Assembly: GCA_013349725.1 (NCBI GenBank)
Contig: DUZB01000153.1
Span: 985-7,790, forward strand
DNA: 6,806 nt
Reading direction: 5' to 3'
DNA from: Deltaproteobacteria bacterium
Lineage (GTDB): Bacteria > Desulfobacterota > DSM-4660 > Desulfatiglandales > Desulfatiglandaceae
The notes beneath the pieces were generated by a model that was not told the origin of the DNA, did no database searches, and saw only the letters and a program-made list of their open reading frames with translations. Below are positions 4,773 through 6,806 of this stretch, piece by piece; positions within the stretch are counted from its first letter, which is position 1; each line of letters begins with the position of its first letter. The position numbers and the translations under genes were made by a program.

Positions 4773-6185
4773 ATGGCGGAAGAAAAAGAGAAAAAAGAAG
4801 CAATACCGAGACAGCCCATGCCGGAACAGAAACCGGAAGTAAGGGCAAGAAATTTTGACGAAGTCCCTACGGGTCAGAGTCCTGAAATGGCTATAAGAGA
4901 AGCCCAAAGATGCATGGAATGCAAGAAGCCCGCATGCGTTGAAGGGTGTCCTGTAGAAATAGATATCCCCGGGTTTATCAAGTTCGTAAAAGAGGGCGAT
5001 TTCACAAGCGCTATAACTAAAATATGGGAGAAAAGCACGCTTCCTGCCGTCTGTGGTAGGGTTTGTCCGCAGGAAATGCAGTGTGAAGGTCGTTGCATTG
5101 TCGGTAAAAAAGGCGACCCCGTTGCCATCGGGAACATTGAAAGATTTGTTGCCGACTATGAAAGAAAACACAAAAAGGCCAGCCTTCCTGAAAGGGCCGC
5201 ACCAACCGGGAAAAAGGTCGCTGTGGTCGGCTCCGGTCCTTCCGGATTGACCGTTGCGGGCGATCTTCTTCTTAAAGGGCACGACGTAACCGTTTTTGAG
5301 GCCTTTCACAAACCTGGAGGTGTGCTGGTTTATGGTATTCCAGAGTTCAGACTTCCAAAAGAGATCGTCTTCTCCGAAGTCGCCGGTCTCGAAGCCATGG
5401 GCGGTACAGTGGAATGCAATGCCGTTATCGGACGAACCGTTTCCATCGACGAACTTTTTGAGCAGGGCTATAATGCGGTTTATCTGGGTGTTGGGGCTGG
5501 GCTTCCCCGCTTCTTAGGTGTCCCTGGAGAAAACCTTATCGGAATATTCTCAGCAAATGAATACCTCACCCGTTCCAATCTGATGAAAGCCTACCTCTAT
5601 CCCGAATTTGACACCCCGATTATCCGAGGGAAAAAGGTTATCACCCTGGGCGCCGGAAATGTGGCCATGGATTCAGCACGGACCGCCCTCCGTCTTGGCG
5701 CTGAAAAATCGCTTATTGTATATCGCCGATCCAGGCAGGAAGTGCCTGCAAGAGCTGCAGAAGTGCACCATGCCGAAGAAGAAGGGGTGGAATTCCATTT
5801 TCTCACGGCGCCGACTAAATTCATCGGAAATGAAAAGGGCCGCGTCACCGGCATGGAAGGACTGAAAATGGAGCTTGGCGAACCGGATCAATCCGGGCGA
5901 CGTCGACCCATTCCCATGAAAGGTTCGGAATTTGAACTGGAATGCGACCTTGCCATTATTGCAGTGGGAGCAGGTCCGAACCCTCTTTTAACCCAATCCA
6001 CCGAGGGCCTGGAACTGAATAAATGGGGATACATCCTTGCCGATGCAAAAACCGGCAAGACCAGCAAGAGAGGGGTTTGGGCAGGCGGGGACATCGTCAC
6101 CGGATCGGCAACCGTAATCCTTGCCATGGGGGCCGGAAGAGAGGCCGCAAATTCCATGCACGATTATCTAACGTGGGGCTGGTGA
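4773..6185 (+). CDS. nfnB: NADH-dependent reduced ferredoxin:NADP+ oxidoreductase, large subunit
   Basis: The product has 470 residues and is the GltD-like subunit that carries the bifurcating FAD, the NADPH site and two [4Fe-4S] clusters. The N-terminal ferredoxin-like domain has C47-x2-C50-x4-C55-x3-C59 and C94-x3-C98-x5-C104-x3-C108. An FAD-binding Rossmann motif GSGPSG is at 153-158, followed by PGGVLVYGIPEFRLPK (181-196). The NADPH-binding motif GAGNVAMD is at 293-300, with RRSRQEVPAR (318-327) nearby. The C-terminal FAD signature WAGGDIVTG is at 436-444. GGAGGAG (4763-4769) precedes the ATG. The gap to nfnA is 65 bp. Stand-alone GltD is the main alternative, but nfnA upstream and the lack of gltB favour NfnB. 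Confidence 0.93.
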   Translation: MAEEKEKKEAIPRQPMPEQKPEVRARNFDEVPTGQSPEMAIREAQRCMECKKPACVEGCPVEIDIPGFIKFVKEGDFTSAITKIWEKSTLPAVCGRVCPQEMQCEGRCIVGKKGDPVAIGNIERFVADYERKHKKASLPERAAPTGKKVAVVGSGPSGLTVAGDLLLKGHDVTVFEAFHKPGGVLVYGIPEFRLPKEIVFSEVAGLEAMGGTVECNAVIGRTVSIDELFEQGYNAVYLGVGAGLPRFLGVPGENLIGIFSANEYLTRSNLMKAYLYPEFDTPIIRGKKVITLGAGNVAMDSARTALRLGAEKSLIVYRRSRQEVPARAAEVHHAEEEGVEFHFLTAPTKFIGNEKGRVTGMEGLKMELGEPDQSGRRRPIPMKGSEFELECDLAIIAVGAGPNPLLTQSTEGLELNKWGYILADAKTGKTSKRGVWAGGDIVTGSATVILAMGAGREAANSMHDYLTWGW

Positions 6186-6193
6186 TAGGTAAG

Positions 6194-6224
6194 AATGCGG
6201 ATTGCGGAATGCGGAATGCGGAAT
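6194..6224. repeat. Heptanucleotide tandem array, GCGGAAT type
   Basis: Four heptamers stand in tandem just after the nfnB stop: AATGCGG, ATTGCGG, AATGCGG and AATGCGG, plus a trailing AAT. One copy has a single substitution. Such 7-bp arrays resemble the short tandemly repeated repetitive (STRR) elements known from cyanobacteria. They are noncoding here because they begin eight bases past the stop codon. Confidence 0.9.
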
Positions 6225-6238
6225 ATTTGAATCGAATC

Positions 6239-6267
6239 GTGCCTGAACAGAGTTTTCGTTCAGGCAC
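6239..6267. repeat. Perfect 10-bp hairpin between nfnB and the SAM hydrolase gene
   Basis: GTGCCTGAAC (6239-6248) pairs perfectly with GTTCAGGCAC (6258-6267) around the nine-base loop AGAGTTTTC. It lies 54 bp after nfnB, where a terminator would be expected. However, the following bases (TAAATAATT) are not a T run, and no T run follows on the minus strand either. It could be an atypical terminator, a 3'-end stabilising structure or a protein site. Confidence 0.6.
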
Positions 6268-6320
6268 TAAATAATTCCACAACTCCCCAAGAGTACCACA
6301 TCGCTAATCATCTGATTTAG

Positions 6321-6329
6321 TGTTATAAT
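6321..6329 (+). promoter_or_regulatory. Extended -10 promoter of the SAM hydrolase gene
   Basis: TGTTATAAT is an exact extended -10 element: TG, one base, then the consensus TATAAT at 6324-6329. No recognisable -35 lies 16-18 bp upstream, as is tolerated for extended -10 promoters. Predicted transcription starts near 6336, which puts the second heptamer array inside the 5' leader. Confidence 0.6.
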
Positions 6330-6341
6330 TTGTGTCTTTTC

Positions 6342-6362
6342 AAATCCGAAATCCGAAATCCA
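6342..6362. repeat. Heptanucleotide tandem array, AAATCCG type
   Basis: Three tandem heptamers (AAATCCG, AAATCCG, AAATCCA) are followed by AAAT. The unit differs from the array at 6194 but has the same length. The array lies between the predicted transcription start and the ATG at 6375, so it would be part of the mRNA leader. Confidence 0.9.
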
Positions 6363-6374
6363 AAATGCTATAGG

Positions 6375-6806
6375 ATGCGCTCAGGAATCATTACCCTCAT
6401 AACCGATTTTGGCACGGAAGACTCCTATGTGGGGGTCATGAAGGGTGTCATCCTTTCCATTAGACGGGATGCCACCATCGTAGATATCAGCCATCAGATA
6501 GAACCAGGGGGCATTTTGCATGCGGCCTTGATGATCAGGGACGCGTACAGATTTTTTCCAGAGGGGACCGTCCACATATCCATAGTGGATCCCGGAGTCG
6601 GCAGTGAAAGACGACCCGTCCTCATCATAGCGGACGGGCATTTTTTCGTTGGCCCCGACAACGGAATTTTTCAATCAATCATAGAAGCAAACGCGAAAAA
6701 AGAGATCATCCATCTCAAAAACGATAAATTTTTCCTGCCGAAACCTTCCAGCACCTTCCACGGACGGGATCTTTTTGCCCCGGCGGCAGCCCACCTTCTT
6801 TCGGGA
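6375..6806 (+). CDS. S-adenosyl-L-methionine hydrolase (DUF62), partial
   Basis: Proteins of this family (SAM hydroxide adenosyltransferases, related to fluorinase and chlorinase) split SAM with water to adenosine and methionine in the cytoplasm. The first 144 residues are visible and the gene runs off the right edge. ITLITDFGTEDSYVG is at 6-20, VDISHQI at 36-42, the signature VDPGVG at 71-76, and GPDNG at 93-97. The Asp-Arg-His set described for this family can be placed as D72, R79 and H129 (in TFHGRD). The start at 6375 gives the usual N-terminus but has no good Shine-Dalgarno. A two-codon frame (ATG CTA TAG, 6365-6373) ends one base before it. The family does not show which cellular process it serves. 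Confidence 0.92.
   Translation, partial: MRSGIITLITDFGTEDSYVGVMKGVILSIRRDATIVDISHQIEPGGILHAALMIRDAYRFFPEGTVHISIVDPGVGSERRPVLIIADGHFFVGPDNGIFQSIIEANAKKEIIHLKNDKFFLPKPSSTFHGRDLFAPAAAHLLSG

Noticed and set aside
4716..5309. Long antisense open frame opposite the nfnB start (197 codons)
   Set aside because: It overlaps the conserved cysteine and FAD-binding region of NfnB on the other strand. Its translation is low-complexity and aromatic-rich, as expected for a shadow frame.
6194..6362. CRISPR-like array
   Set aside because: The 7-bp units are contiguous with no spacers and differ between the two sites, so this is simple tandem repetition.

Overview
The window looks like a chromosomal segment from an anaerobic Desulfobacterota-type bacterium (formerly Deltaproteobacteria). 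This is inferred from the EF-Tu N-terminus, which reads ITIATAHV where E. coli has ITINTSHV, from the electron-bifurcating NfnAB pair, and from the encoded CCA ends on all tRNAs. No rRNA or other species-level marker is present, so the placement is moderate in confidence. No CRISPR array, transposase or integrase was seen.

Left end (1-834, minus strand): a translation operon reads leftward from a clear sigma70-type promoter at 806-834. It encodes tRNA-Thr(TGT), tRNA-Tyr(GTA), tRNA-Gly(TCC) and tRNA-Thr(GGT), followed by tuf (EF-Tu), which runs off the left edge. The order matches the E. coli thrU-tyrU-glyT-thrT-tufB operon. Between this promoter and the next gene lies about 430 bp (835-1269) without a convincing gene. 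It holds an imperfect inverted repeat, a startless open frame and a terminator-like hairpin facing left.

Middle (1270-2247): a monocistronic plus-strand gene encodes an 87-residue membrane protein with two helices and a C-terminal heptad segment. It ends at a very strong intrinsic terminator. Convergent to it is ndk (nucleoside diphosphate kinase, minus strand), which shares a 155 bp divergent control region with the next plus-strand group.

Plus-strand group (2248-6185): two tandem paralogous cysteine-cluster proteins of the YkgJ/CxxCxxCC family lead closely into nfnA and nfnB. These two encode the small and large subunits of the NADH-dependent reduced ferredoxin:NADP+ oxidoreductase. The short gaps (32, 31 and 65 bp), the shared strand and the absence of terminators suggest one transcript. 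NfnAB balances NADH, NADPH and reduced ferredoxin by flavin-based electron bifurcation. The role of the paired cysteine proteins is unknown.

Right end (6186-6806): a 189 bp spacer has one heptanucleotide tandem array just after nfnB, a perfect 10-bp hairpin, an extended -10 promoter and a second, different heptanucleotide array in the predicted 5' leader of the last gene. That gene is the start of a SAM hydrolase (DUF62, S-adenosyl-L-methionine hydroxide adenosyltransferase) and is cut by the window edge.

No clearly new system was found. The most notable items are the tandem cysteine proteins joined to nfnAB, the two heptamer arrays around the SAM hydrolase promoter, and the small membrane protein.
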